Positions 27,072-36,027 of a stretch of 64,000 bases of DNA are shown here, piece after piece. How positions within the stretch are numbered: the stretch's first letter is position 1; each line of letters starts with the position of its first letter. A model generated the notes under the pieces. That model had not been told where the DNA came from. It worked only from the letters and a program-made list of their open reading frames with translations, and ran no database searches. The translations under genes and the position numbers were made by a program. Source of the stretch: Haloterrigena salifodinae (GTDB lineage Archaea; Halobacteriota; Halobacteria; Halobacteriales; Natrialbaceae); NCBI RefSeq assembly GCF_003977755.1, contig NZ_RQWN01000002.1:744001-808000 (forward strand), read 5' to 3'.

Positions 27072-28229
27072 ATGGGTGAAACCACCGATTCGAATGCAAC
27101 CCTCGATATCGAACAGAACGCACCGCGTGCAATCATCCACAAACAAATCCTCGATCACGCGGAAGCGAACCCGGACGAGTCGATGGAAGCGATCGCCGAC
27201 GCCGTCAGCGGCGCTACGACGTCGACGGTCGAACGCGTCCTCGAGGAGTACGGCGATCCGGCGGCCGGCTCGGCGAGCGAGCCGGCGCCGACGGCCGACG
27301 CGGAACCGAACGGAGTCGAGAAAGCAATGACCGACGCGGAATCGGTGGATACCGAGCCGCTAGGAGACGACACCGCAACGCTGACGAACGAGACCGAGGT
27401 CGACGAACGGCCCTCGGATCCCGACGTCACGGTGACCGACGGCGGGGCGGCGTCGGAGACCGCCACCGCCGCAGTGACTGCCGATTCGACGACCGAGGAA
27501 CCGGCACCGACCGACCGGAACGCGGCGCGCGACGGCGAACCCGAACTCCCCATCGACCGATCGACGCTGACCGAGAAACAACGCGAGACGTTGCGGGCGA
27601 TCTACGACCATCCCGACGCGACGCAGGCGGAGCTCGCCGACAGGCTCGGCGTCAGCAGCCCGACGATCAGCCAGCGCGTCAACTCGATCGACGGCTTCGA
27701 CTGGGCCGACCGAAACGCGCTCGTCGCGCCGCTGTTCGAGTCCGACGGCGAGGAGGACAAACGCATGCCCCACGCCGACGACAGCGACGACGGCCCCGAC
27801 TCGAGTGAGCGGGACGGCGACGACGGATCCGCCGGGGACGCGACCGACGAGTCCCGCGACGAATCGAGCGACCGCACGCGGCGGCGGACCGACTCGTCCG
27901 CGTCCCGATCGGAACGAACGCCCGCGAACGCGATCGACCGGGCGGACGCGGATGCGCGACTGGCCGAACTGACCGACTGCGTCGACGAACTCGCCGACCA
28001 GCTGGCCGCGGTCGAGCGGGAACTCGAGGACCGCGAGCGAGGGACGACCAGCCGGGAGGGCGGCGCCGAGTCGTCGGTGCTCGCCGACCCCGAGCTCGCA
28101 CACAAGATCGTCCACGCGTGCGTTCACTCCGATCGGATCAGCGAGGAAGAGGAACTGCGACTGCTCCGCGACGTCACCGCGGCCGGTGCGGCCACGAGGA
28201 GAGACGGAAATTCAACGAACTCCGTATAG
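27072..28229 (+). CDS. Two-HTH DNA-binding protein with long acidic linker
   Basis: This 385-residue protein has an N-terminal helical DNA-binding-like domain (residues about 18-62, IIHKQILDHAEANPDESMEAIADAV). An acidic, low-complexity linker spans about 70-160. A winged HTH of MarR/Lrp type follows at about 163-210 (LTEKQRETLRAIYDHPDATQAELADRLGVSSPTISQRV). After a second disordered acidic stretch there is a predicted coiled coil near 297-330 and a short helical tail. It should bind DNA as a dimer through the coiled coil. It is likely a haloarchaeal regulator; its targets are unknown. A CTAG-dense patch lies immediately downstream. Confidence 0.78.
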   Translation: MGETTDSNATLDIEQNAPRAIIHKQILDHAEANPDESMEAIADAVSGATTSTVERVLEEYGDPAAGSASEPAPTADAEPNGVEKAMTDAESVDTEPLGDDTATLTNETEVDERPSDPDVTVTDGGAASETATAAVTADSTTEEPAPTDRNAARDGEPELPIDRSTLTEKQRETLRAIYDHPDATQAELADRLGVSSPTISQRVNSIDGFDWADRNALVAPLFESDGEEDKRMPHADDSDDGPDSSERDGDDGSAGDATDESRDESSDRTRRRTDSSASRSERTPANAIDRADADARLAELTDCVDELADQLAAVERELEDRERGTTSREGGAESSVLADPELAHKIVHACVHSDRISEEEELRLLRDVTAAGAATRRDGNSTNSV

Positions 28230-28562
28230 GAATCCGACTCACTGACGTTTTCTGCCCGCCGTACTCGTCGGCTCGCAGCCGGTCACGACGGATGGACCTG
28301 CGCTACTTTCACTCGCGCTAGTCCCTCCACTAGTGCTAGAGTACTAGCGACCGAACTCGAGTGAGAGTCACTAGTGCACTAGTATCGCTAGTGCGATCGT
28401 GGTACCAGCGCTAGTCCGTCGGCTCCGATAGCGGTAGCGGTCGGGAGCCGGACGCCGATCGCTCGAGCGACGGCTGCGAGTGGCGACGACAGCGGGTTGT
28501 GGCGACCCGTCGCACGCGATGATCGGTTCGCTTTTGGGCACGTCCACAGTACGTAGCAGCCA
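28230..28562. other. Intergenic region with a dense CTAG cluster
   Basis: No gene is visible. Within about 100 bp (28318-28414) there are eight CTAG tetranucleotides, several as ACTAGT palindromes. CTAG is normally scarce in haloarchaeal DNA, so this is not random composition. It could be an operator array for a repressor, a methylation target array, or a remnant of repeated insertions. The DUF1616 gene begins 149 bp after the cluster. Confidence 0.6.
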
Positions 28563-29642
28563 ATGGCTGAGACGCGATCACTGGTGGCACTGCTTCCGCG
28601 GCCGGTCCGGACGCTCCCGGCCGATCTCGCCGCCGTGTTCGCATTCGTGGTCCTGACGAACGTCGCCGCGCTCGCGCCCGTGCTCCGCGAGACGTCGCTT
28701 CGCGTCCCGCTCGGGCTCGCATTCGTCCTCTTTGTGCCCGGGTACGCGTTCATCGCGGCGCTGTTTCCCGAAGCCGGCGACGATCCGACCGCCGATCCGG
28801 AGGTCGACGGCGATAGCGACGGGGACCTCGCTGACGGTGCGAATCGCGGCCCGCTCTCGGCGGGTTCATTCCTCGACGATCGGTCGGGGATCGACGGCAT
28901 CGAACGCGTCGCCCTCTCTTTCGGCCTCAGCATCGCCATTACCCCCCTGATCGGTCTCGTGTTGAATTTCACGCCGTGGGGGATCCGGCTGGTGCCGATC
29001 ATGCTCGCCATCAGCGCGTTCACCGTCAGTGCGGCCGCCATCGCCGCCGTTCGCCGGTGGGAGCTTCCCACGGACGAGCGGTTCCGGGTGCCGTATCGCA
29101 CGTGGTACACGGCGGGGCGCGCCGAACTGTTCGAGCCGGACACCCGCGCGGACGCCGCGTTGAATGTTGTGTTGGTCCTCTCCCTGCTGCTCGCGGTCGG
29201 CAGCGTCGGCTACGCGGTCACGGCGCCGCCCGACGGCGAACAGTTCTCGGCCGTCTACCTCCTCACCGAGGACGACGACGGCGAGCTCACGGCCGATAAC
29301 TACCCGACCGAGTTCACGCAGGGTGAACCCAAGGAGATCGTCCTCGGGGTCGACAACCACGAACACCGGACCGTCGACTACACCGTCGTGCTGGTCGAAC
29401 AGCGGGTCTCGGTCGAGGACAACGAGACGACCGTCGAGGAGCAACGCGAACTCGACCGGTTCGAGACCCGGCTCAGCCACAACGAGAGCTGGCACCATCA
29501 ACACGAACTCGAGCCGACGATGACCGGGGAGAACGTTCGCCTCGTCTGGCTGCTCTACCCCGGCGGGGACGTCCCCGAGGAGCCGTCGGCGGACACGACG
29601 GAGTACTCGGCGCACCTCTGGGCCAACGTGAGCGAGGAGTGA
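28563..29642 (+). CDS. DUF1616 membrane protein
   Basis: This 359-residue protein has a block of membrane helices in residues about 20-65 and 120-165 and another helix near 205-225. The DUF1616 hallmark PLGLAFVLFVPGYAFIAALFP lies near residues 48-70. The extracytoplasmic C-terminal half (residues 225-355) is a beta-rich domain with LGVDNHEHRTVDYTVVLVEQ. DUF1616 proteins are archaeal surface-associated proteins often linked to glycosylation loci. An acidic loop sits between the first two helix groups. The CTAG cluster directly upstream may be its regulator region. Confidence 0.85.
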   Translation: MAETRSLVALLPRPVRTLPADLAAVFAFVVLTNVAALAPVLRETSLRVPLGLAFVLFVPGYAFIAALFPEAGDDPTADPEVDGDSDGDLADGANRGPLSAGSFLDDRSGIDGIERVALSFGLSIAITPLIGLVLNFTPWGIRLVPIMLAISAFTVSAAAIAAVRRWELPTDERFRVPYRTWYTAGRAELFEPDTRADAALNVVLVLSLLLAVGSVGYAVTAPPDGEQFSAVYLLTEDDDGELTADNYPTEFTQGEPKEIVLGVDNHEHRTVDYTVVLVEQRVSVEDNETTVEEQRELDRFETRLSHNESWHHQHELEPTMTGENVRLVWLLYPGGDVPEEPSADTTEYSAHLWANVSEE

Positions 29643-29944
29643 GAGCTTCCCCGAGCAGGGTTTCTGCCGTGACGTTTCGGAAGCGATCGGATTGGTCGCT
29701 GTCGATCAGCCCGAACGGTGGCTGTTCGAATTCGGCCTCGATCCGTCGGCCGAATGATCGAGTATCCAGGTTCAACGGAAGATGGATCAAAGCCAAGTGA
29801 ATTCGGCGCGGATCTTGACGCGTCAGCGGCCCAATCAGTGAGCGGAACCGTACCGATTCGTTAGCGTCGGCGACCTCGAGGGTGTCGGCGGCAACTAACC
29901 CGCGTCGCGGGACCGCGATTTACTTTTTGAAGCGGCGGTCGCAG
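29643..29944. other. Intergenic stretch, no confident gene
   Basis: A minus-strand frame reads ALIHLPLNLDTRSFGRRIEA and continues to about position 29660. It has no homologous signature that I recognise and no upstream start of normal composition. It may be a gene fragment. The DUF1616 gene and the ABC operon are convergent across it. Confidence 0.3.
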
Positions 29945-31180
29945 CTATTCGGTGATGTGCTCGAGGCGAGCGTACCGACTGGTGCGCCAGCCGGCGACGG
30001 CGGCGCCGAGCGTGCCGACGACGACCGCGATCGCCCCGCCGGCGAGGTAGACGATCGGCGGCGTCCGCAACAGGTTCTCGAAGCCGACCAGCGAGGCGGC
30101 GAGGTGGTTCAAGGCGAACGCGGCCGGGGGCGTCGCGAGCAGTCCGAGGAGGCCGCCGCAGAGCCCGAGCACGATCCCCTGGCCGCTGATAATCCCCGTG
30201 AGGAGCCACCGCGAGAGTCCGAGCGCGCGCAACGCCGCCAGCTCCCCGCGCTGTCGGGACGCGACCAGCGCCAGGAGGTTGACCGTCAATACCACGCCCG
30301 CGACGACGGCGAGCACGACGAGGGCGGTCCCGCTGGCCAGCAACAGGACCTGATCCTCGAACATCGACTCGAACTGTTCCTCGCTCGTGCGCACGTCGTA
30401 CTCCGGATGCGCTTCCTGTATCTCGTCGCTGACGGCGCCTCGGTCGGCGCCGGGAGCGACGGTCGCGGTCACAAAGGCCGCGCGATCCGACCCCGTCGTC
30501 CCGGTGATCTCCTGGAGTTCGCTCAGCGGCATCGTCGCGGTCGTGGTCCCCAGGAACTGCGAGTACGATGAGGAAATCCCGACGACGGTAAACTCCTCTT
30601 CGGCCGCGGTCGACGGACTCGTCCCGACGTAAATCGTGTCGCCGACCTCGAGGTCGAACCGCTCGGCCATGCGCGGGTCCACGATCACTTCGCGGGTCAT
30701 CGGCCCGTCGTAGTCGCCCTCGCCGTAGTGGACGTCCCCCTCCGAGAAGCCGTCGCCCTCTTCGAGGGTTAGCCCGCCGTGTTCGCTCGGCACCCCGACG
30801 CCCGAGACGAGTTCGAGCTCCGACGGCTCCGGCTCCGTGCCCACGTAGATCGCGTGAAACGCGATCGGCGACGCGCTCTCGACGTCCTCGCGCTCCTCGA
30901 CGTCGGCCGCGAGTTGATGGGAGTCGGCGATCGGGTTCTCCATGCCGCCGCCGGCCGTGAGCTCGACCGCACCGCCCGAGATCCAGACGTCCTGATCGGC
31001 CTCGTCGAACCGATCCTGTCCGGTCTCGAGGACGCCGAGGCCGAGCCCCGCGAGCAGGGTCACCGCGAGGACGGCCAGCGCAATCGCGACGATCACCAGT
31101 ACGGAGCGACCGATCTCGTGGCGGAGCTGGGCCGCCGAGAGGCGCGCGGTCGCGGCGAGTTTGCGGAGTCTGTGAGCCAT
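29945..31180 (-). CDS. ABC transporter permease, FtsX/MacB-like (second subunit)
   Basis: This 411-residue protein has the FtsX-like permease architecture: one N-terminal helix (SVLVIVAIALAVLAVTLLAGLGLG), a large extracytoplasmic MacB-PCD-type domain of about 230 residues, and three C-terminal helices. It ends the minus-strand operon with only 2 nt between it and the first permease. Two FtsX-type permeases plus one MacB/LolD-type ATPase suggest a heterodimeric mechanotransmission transporter, used for lipoproteins, peptides or surface glycolipids. The substrate is unknown. Confidence 0.88.
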   Translation of the reverse strand: MAHRLRKLAATARLSAAQLRHEIGRSVLVIVAIALAVLAVTLLAGLGLGVLETGQDRFDEADQDVWISGGAVELTAGGGMENPIADSHQLAADVEEREDVESASPIAFHAIYVGTEPEPSELELVSGVGVPSEHGGLTLEEGDGFSEGDVHYGEGDYDGPMTREVIVDPRMAERFDLEVGDTIYVGTSPSTAAEEEFTVVGISSSYSQFLGTTTATMPLSELQEITGTTGSDRAAFVTATVAPGADRGAVSDEIQEAHPEYDVRTSEEQFESMFEDQVLLLASGTALVVLAVVAGVVLTVNLLALVASRQRGELAALRALGLSRWLLTGIISGQGIVLGLCGGLLGLLATPPAAFALNHLAASLVGFENLLRTPPIVYLAGGAIAVVVGTLGAAVAGWRTSRYARLEHITE

Positions 31181-31182
31181 GA

Positions 31183-32454
31183 TTACTGTCTGAGTTCGGC
31201 GACGACGTCCGTTTTCGTCGTGAGGTACAGCGGATAGGGCAACGCGAACAGGCCGGCGACGACGGCGATCGCGAGCGCGTACGGGACGAACAGCGGGTCG
31301 GTCGTCGCGATCGGCGACGACGTCACCGTCGATGTCGCGATCCAGTTCGTGACCGCGACGCCCGCGTAGCCGAGCGCGATCCCGACCACGGCGCCGACGA
31401 CCGTCAGCGTCAGCGTCATCACGGCGACGACGGCGAGCCGCGACCGGCCGGGGAAGCCGACCGCCGAGAGGACGGCGAGCGTCTGGCGTTCGCGTTCGAC
31501 GAGCAGCCCCGTCGCGGTCGTGACGAACAGCGTACAGATGCCGATCCCGACGATCAGCGTGATGAGGCTCGTCGCCAACGCGAGGTCGTCGTCCTGCAGC
31601 GCGGCCAGCCCGGGCTCGGTTCCCGACTCGACCGTCGCGTTCGGATACGTCTCCTCGATCGCCTCGTGAGCGCCGTCCGAGTCCGTGCCCACGAGCACCT
31701 GATCGGCCAGATCCTCGTCGTCGGCGCCGGTCAGCGTCTGGAGTTCGCTCAATCGGAGGACCACCACCGGGAGGCCGTCCGAGAGGCTCGCGGTGTCGGC
31801 CTCCTCGATGGCGGTCACCTCGTAGGTTCCGGCGCTGGCGTTGGCGGTCATCTGCGACCCCCTGACCACCAGCGACGCCTCCTCGGACGCATTGAGCTGG
31901 TCGGACGCCGCCGTCGAGAGGACGACGTCGCCGGTCTGGGGGCCGTCGTAGCTCCCGTTCGCGTAGTGGGGATCGCCCGGCTCGAGGGGCGCCGTCGGGA
32001 CGCCGCCGACCGGTGGCGACGACTCGCGCGGGACGACGCCGACGGCCATGACGTTCACCGACTCCTCGCCCTCGGGCGATCGGGCCTGGACGACCTCCAT
32101 GAGCACCGGCGTCGCGTAGTCGACGTCGGCCCGGTCGTCGATCGTCTCGGTTCGGTCGTGGACGTCGCTGAGCCGCGGCCCCTCGACCCCGACAACCGGG
32201 GAGAAGGTGCCGCCCTCGTGGGGTACGACGCGGAGGTCGGCCTCGTTGTCGTCGGCCGTCGTGTCGCCCGCGAGCGCGACACTGATCCCGGTGACGGTCA
32301 CGAGCAGCGCGATCGTGATCGCGACGAGACCGACCGTCACGGCCGTCCGGCGCGGCGTCCGTCGGGCCTGCGTGGCGATCCGGCCGGCGGCGAAGCGAAC
32401 GAGGGCGAGCCAGCGGCCGACCCTCGTGCGCTCGGTCGACTCCTCATCGACCAT
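31183..32454 (-). CDS. ABC transporter permease, FtsX/MacB-like (first subunit)
   Basis: This 423-residue protein has a helix near residue 37-58 ([20 protein letters not shown]) followed by a large extracytoplasmic domain with an [21 protein letters not shown] block. Three further helices follow, including [21 protein letters not shown]. It overlaps the ATPase gene by 11 nt and abuts the second permease. It shares the FtsX topology with that gene but differs in the periplasmic-side domain, so the two probably form a heterodimer. Confidence 0.88.
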   Translation of the reverse strand: MVDEESTERTRVGRWLALVRFAAGRIATQARRTPRRTAVTVGLVAITIALLVTVTGISVALAGDTTADDNEADLRVVPHEGGTFSPVVGVEGPRLSDVHDRTETIDDRADVDYATPVLMEVVQARSPEGEESVNVMAVGVVPRESSPPVGGVPTAPLEPGDPHYANGSYDGPQTGDVVLSTAASDQLNASEEASLVVRGSQMTANASAGTYEVTAIEEADTASLSDGLPVVVLRLSELQTLTGADDEDLADQVLVGTDSDGAHEAIEETYPNATVESGTEPGLAALQDDDLALATSLITLIVGIGICTLFVTTATGLLVERERQTLAVLSAVGFPGRSRLAVVAVMTLTLTVVGAVVGIALGYAGVAVTNWIATSTVTSSPIATTDPLFVPYALAIAVVAGLFALPYPLYLTTKTDVVAELRQ

Positions 32455-33193
32455 CGTCGACCACCGCTCCGTCGAGAAGGGAAATCGCGCGCTCCGTGCG
32501 GTCGACCGCCCGCTCGTCGTGGGTCGCTAGGACGACCGTGCGCTCGGCGGCGGCGTCGACGAGATCGTCGAGGACGGCCATCCCCGTTTCCGTGTCCAGT
32601 TCTCCCGTCGGTTCGTCGGCCAGAATCACGTCGGGGTCGGTCACCAGCGCGCGGGCGATGGCGACGCGTTGCCGTTCGCCGCCGCTGAGTTCGCCGGGCC
32701 GGTGGGTGGTTCGGTCGCCCAGCCCGACCTGCTCGAGCCGGCGTTCGGCTCTTCGGCGTCGTTCCGCTCGGCCGTAGCCTAACTGCACGAGCGGCAGAGC
32801 GACGTTCGCGACGGCCGTCAGCGACGGCAGGAGGTGGAACTGCTGGAAGACGAGGCCGACCCGCTCGCGGCGGAGTCGGGTTCGTTCGCGTTCGGAGCAG
32901 GCGGTGAGATCGTCCCCGAGGAGTTCGACGGTCCCGTCGTCGGGCACGATCAAGCCGGCGAGTACGTGCAGGACCGTCGACTTCCCGCTGCCGCTGGGCC
33001 CGATCAGCCCGACGACCTCGCCGGTCTCGATCTCGAGGGAGACGTCCTCGAGGGCGGTGACCGACCGATCGGAACCGGATCCGATCCAGCCGGACCGCCC
33101 ATCGTACTCGTGGATGACGCCGTCACAGCGGATCGTGACGGATCGACCGGGCGATACGTGGGCGTCGCTCCTCGAGGACGATTCGCTTGCCAT
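32444..33193 (-). CDS. ABC transporter ATP-binding protein, MacB/LolD type
   Basis: This 249-residue ATPase is the first gene of the operon. It has Walker [11 protein letters not shown], the Q-loop in [11 protein letters not shown], signature [15 protein letters not shown] and Walker [13 protein letters not shown], all typical of the MacB/LolD class. ATP use drives the two FtsX-type permeases that follow. The N-terminus is somewhat extended. The intergenic region beyond its start is AT-rich and likely holds its promoter. Confidence 0.95.
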   Translation of the reverse strand: MASESSSRSDAHVSPGRSVTIRCDGVIHEYDGRSGWIGSGSDRSVTALEDVSLEIETGEVVGLIGPSGSGKSTVLHVLAGLIVPDDGTVELLGDDLTACSERERTRLRRERVGLVFQQFHLLPSLTAVANVALPLVQLGYGRAERRRRAERRLEQVGLGDRTTHRPGELSGGERQRVAIARALVTDPDVILADEPTGELDTETGMAVLDDLVDAAAERTVVLATHDERAVDRTERAISLLDGAVVDDGR

Positions 33194-33557
33194 GTTCGAG
33201 TGGGACGATTATCACGTCCACCCCTTCGGCCATAGTTTGCATCCACCTAACTTGGCGCGGGAGAACGCAATCGTCAGGTCCGGGGCGCCATCGTCGGTTG
33301 TCTCTCGTTCAATTGTGGGTCTCGACCGCCGAAACTGCACTTCCGTCTGATCCGGATTCGGCGGCCATTACGCGAGCCGTACGTTACCGTCACAACATTG
33401 ATAGCTCAGTAGCTCCCCCGAATTTTTCTCGAGTACGACCTTTCGATTAAGCCCGCCCCCTCCACCATTATCTCTGGTTACGGATGTCCTAACTCCGCCG
33501 AGCGAATAAATATTATATTGAGAAACATTCATTAGTGCTTACTGTAACTGTTGTAGT
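33194..33557. other. Intergenic region between ABC operon and a zinc microprotein gene
   Basis: I see no gene. An AATAAATATTATATTG box at about 33504-33519 lies about 45 nt before the microprotein ATG and is its probable promoter. Confidence 0.45.
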
Positions 33558-33695
33558 ATGGGGGAAAATCTCGAGCAGCAGCTGACAGCTGTCTGTCCGG
33601 AGTGTGGCGACGAACGATCCATCAAACAAACCGTCCCGTGGCAACCTGATATCTGTACCTCGTGCGGGTCGAATATTCCGGATTCGAACGCGTGA
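33558..33695 (+). CDS. CPxCG-type small zinc-finger protein (45 aa)
   Basis: The reading frame begins with ATG and encodes 45 residues. It has two Cys pairs, CPECG and CTSCG, about 18 residues apart. That is the two-knuckle zinc-ribbon pattern of the CPxCG-related microproteins described from haloarchaea. Such proteins are tiny, often chromosomal and of varied function. An AT-rich promoter-like box lies upstream. The frame was read by eye because it is below usual gene-caller length. Confidence 0.7.
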   Translation: MGENLEQQLTAVCPECGDERSIKQTVPWQPDICTSCGSNIPDSNA

Positions 33696-33890
33696 TCCGA
33701 CGGACGGGGTGAGAGACGTGCGGTAGCGGACAGGCAGGAGGATGGCTTTCCAGCGCCTGCGACGACGAACGGCACAGCGACTGCGACAGCGATCGTCTCG
33801 AGGATGATCGGTACGAACAGTGCCTGGCGTCGTCGCCGTACTGTGGACTCTTCGGCGTCGATTGACGGACTCGAGTAGCGCGTGCCTCGG

Positions 33891-34685
33891 TCAGCGATCC
33901 GCGGGCGTCAGCAGGGCGATCCGACGCACGGTCGTAATGCAGGCGCCGACCAGCGTCCCGGCGACCGCGAGCGCCAGCAGACTCGGCCAGTCGACGAGCG
34001 GCACGGGCGGGGACGCCTCGAGGACGACCCGCGCCCACAGCGGGAGGACGAGTACGATTCCGACCACCCAGGCGACGAGCCCCAACTGGAGTCCGAGCAG
34101 CGAGCCGACGAACGGCCGGCGTGCGTAGCGGTCCGGGACAGCCACCGCGACGGCGTAACTCCCCGCGACGCTCGCGACGAGCAGCAGGGCCGCGCTGGCG
34201 AGCGTTCCGTCGGCGCCGACCAGCGCGGCCACGGTCTCGACGCGCCCAGTCGCGGACAACATCGTGCCGACGATCGCGGCCGCGGCCAGCGCTGCAACGG
34301 GGATGCCGAGCCTCGAGACAAACCGTTTCGTGTGTCGCGCTCGCTCCGGGTCGGCCCGAGCGGCCGCCGTGAAGCCGCCGACGGCGAGGCAAAACAGGAG
34401 GATCGACCCGGCGATTCCCGCGAGGGGGCGATCTCGAACGGCCTGGCTGTCGAGCGCGTAGTGAAAGGCGAACGGAGCCGCCCAGAGGGAGTTGTGTAAC
34501 GCGTAGAGTTGCGATCGGAACACCGGCGCGACGTTGTGGAGGTCCGGGCCCAGCCCCCACACGCCCCCCGCGAGGACGAGCCACAGATCTACCCGTCGGA
34601 CGCGCTCGTCGTGCAACGCGACCGGTGTCGCGAGAACGAGCAGTATCGACGCGCCGACGAGGAAGTGGACGATCGCGGGTGCCAT
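33891..34685 (-). CDS. Polytopic membrane protein, unknown (membrane-hydrolase-like start)
   Basis: This 264-residue protein has seven to eight hydrophobic helices. I start it at MAPAIVHFLVGASILLVLAT; further upstream the sequence loses haloarchaeal composition. The opening HFLVGASI... and the first loop GPDLHNV resemble membrane-bound metal-dependent hydrolases of the YdjM/DUF457 group (His in helix 1, Asp-x-x-His after helix 2). The remaining catalytic residues are not certain. No operon partners. Confidence 0.65.
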   Translation of the reverse strand: MAPAIVHFLVGASILLVLATPVALHDERVRRVDLWLVLAGGVWGLGPDLHNVAPVFRSQLYALHNSLWAAPFAFHYALDSQAVRDRPLAGIAGSILLFCLAVGGFTAAARADPERARHTKRFVSRLGIPVAALAAAAIVGTMLSATGRVETVAALVGADGTLASAALLLVASVAGSYAVAVAVPDRYARRPFVGSLLGLQLGLVAWVVGIVLVLPLWARVVLEASPPVPLVDWPSLLALAVAGTLVGACITTVRRIALLTPADR

Positions 34686-35153
34686 AGGGACAGGCCTCGA
34701 GACGAGGTCAGCGGGAGTGCGTCGAGAACAGTGGTAAGTGTCATGCGTGCAATCGTAAGGCTTAGATTGGGCAGCGGTTGATTCGTCGACAACCATGGGA
34801 CTCAGTCTCACCTAATAGTCTTGGCAGAACGACTATCTTCTCGAGATACATATCACCGGGCGGCGAGGACGTAATCGTGGCCCTCGCTCGCGACGCCGCG
34901 ATGTGGGCCGTCTCGCGGTGGTGTGTCGATCGACACTGGTGTGTCGCGTGCGATGCAGCCCACATTCGCCAACTCGCTTCCAGTACTATTTGTGTGTCGA
35001 TCGTCCGTCAATTATGTCTCGACGCGACAGGCTACCGGTCGGGTCTGATGCACTCCTGCGGGACTCGAGCGAACGCTCGGTGCGACCGTCGCGGCGGCGC
35101 CGACAGCACGCGCGAGCACAAGCCACTCGTGATCTGGCGGCGGACCGTCCGGT
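34686..35153. other. Intergenic region, no confident gene
   Basis: Several frames are open but Cys/Arg/Trp-rich and not acidic. The octamer GTGTGTCG occurs three times (near 34921, 34939 and 34991), twice followed by ATCG. This could be an operator or a decayed repeat. Confidence 0.35.
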
Positions 35154-35387
35154 ATGGTGGACGAGCAGCCCGCACGCGACGGTGAACCGGGGCGGTACGA
35201 GTCTGCCGACCGCGATCGACTGGCGCCGTTGGGGTCGCCGGGTGGGGCGGCAGCGGCGGCGTCGATCCTCTGGGGGCTCGTCGCCTACGTGACCACGGGG
35301 TCGCTACTCGTGGCCGTGCTCGTGACGCTCGCCGCGCTCACGACGCTCGAGGCGATCGCTGGGTTCACGAGCGAATGGCTCGAGTGA
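35154..35387 (+). CDS. Small membrane protein, unknown
   Basis: This 77-residue protein has an acidic N-terminal third and then two hydrophobic segments (AAAAASILWGLVAYVTT, LLVAVLVTLAALTTLEAIAG). It starts at MVDEQPARDGEPGRYES and precedes the tRNA-like locus by about 90 bp. No family is recognised. Confidence 0.55.
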   Translation: MVDEQPARDGEPGRYESADRDRLAPLGSPGGAAAAASILWGLVAYVTTGSLLVAVLVTLAALTTLEAIAGFTSEWLE

Positions 35388-35475
35388 GCGTCCGGGTCGG
35401 TGACTCGGGGCGGTCTCATCTCGTCGTGTGGGTGCCAGTGGCTTTTTGCCCGTGGTCATTGTTCTCACGCGGATA

Positions 35476-35623
35476 GGGTATGTAGTTCAGTCCGGAAGAA
35501 CGGCTGAACCGTTGCACCGGTCGGGCGAGGGACGTGAGTCCGCGCGGCACGTCGCTTCGCACTTGGGGGAGCATTCGTACAGCGTCGGTCAGCAGGCCCG
35601 AGGTTCGAATCCTCGCATACCCA
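35476..35623 (+). tRNA. Interrupted tRNA-like gene with complete cloverleaf arms
   Basis: A tRNA cloverleaf folds directly. The acceptor stem is 7 of 7 (GGGTATG at 35476-35482 with CATACCC at 35616-35622), then discriminator A. The D stem is GTTC/GAAC. The anticodon stem is GCTGA at 35503-35507 with TCAGC at 35589-35593. The variable loop is 5 nt, and the T arm is CGAGG-TTCGAAT-CCTCG. CCA is not encoded. The anticodon loop holds an 81-nt insert, so an intron of about 74 nt is likely if a normal 7-nt loop is restored. No U at position 33 can be made with any choice of splice point near 37/38; the read-out would be CGT (Thr) in the usual position. It may therefore be a real spliced tRNA, a tRNA-like RNA, or a pseudogene. 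Confidence 0.65.
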
Positions 35624-35669
35624 CTCGCGAGACGGCGAGTCGTTCGGCCAGTGCGATCGGTTGGCAGTG

Positions 35670-35855
35670 CTACGCGTCCGATTCGGACGGTCCAACCGTG
35701 GGGATTTCGACGGCCGACTCGTCGGTCTCGTTCTTCTTCTTGCCCGTCGGCGAGTAGTGTTCTCGCACGTACTCCTGCCCGAAGGGATGCTTCAGGAGCC
35801 CCCAGTAGGTCATCGTCCGTTCGATTCGGCCCAGCACTCGTTTGCGAACGCTCAT
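35670..35855 (-). CDS. Paralogous small protein A flanking the glycan locus
   Basis: This 61-residue protein starts MSVRKRVLGRIERTMTYWGL. It has a basic amphipathic N-terminus, then YWGLLKHPFGQEYVREHYSP, then a short acidic tail. A second gene at 50818-51000 encodes a clear paralogue with the same length and layout (YWGLLDHPYGREYAKERYTP). I recognise no family. The amphipathic N-terminus suggests membrane-surface association. It lies between the tRNA-like locus and the epimerase gene. Confidence 0.68.
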   Translation of the reverse strand: MSVRKRVLGRIERTMTYWGLLKHPFGQEYVREHYSPTGKKKNETDESAVEIPTVGPSESDA

Positions 35856-36027
35856 GGCCCTACGAGGTGACGACAGCGACTTATCCGTTCGCAGCGTTTC
35901 GGACCGCGTATCGAGCCGTGAGTCGTCGGATCTCTCGAGTCGGCGGTCGGTTTCAGTGGAAAATGGTGCTATCGGAGCCAGTCAGCGGCGCGTGTCGTGA
36001 GCCGCGTGGCTCCGTACCGGAGCAGTG

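Noticed and set aside
28230-28562. CRISPR array
   Set aside because: The repeated elements are 4-8-bp palindromes with irregular spacing; no repeat-spacer units of CRISPR type.
34778-35185. 135-residue frame ahead of the small membrane protein
   Set aside because: Cys/Trp/Arg-rich, not acidic, and ends inside the next gene; no motif.
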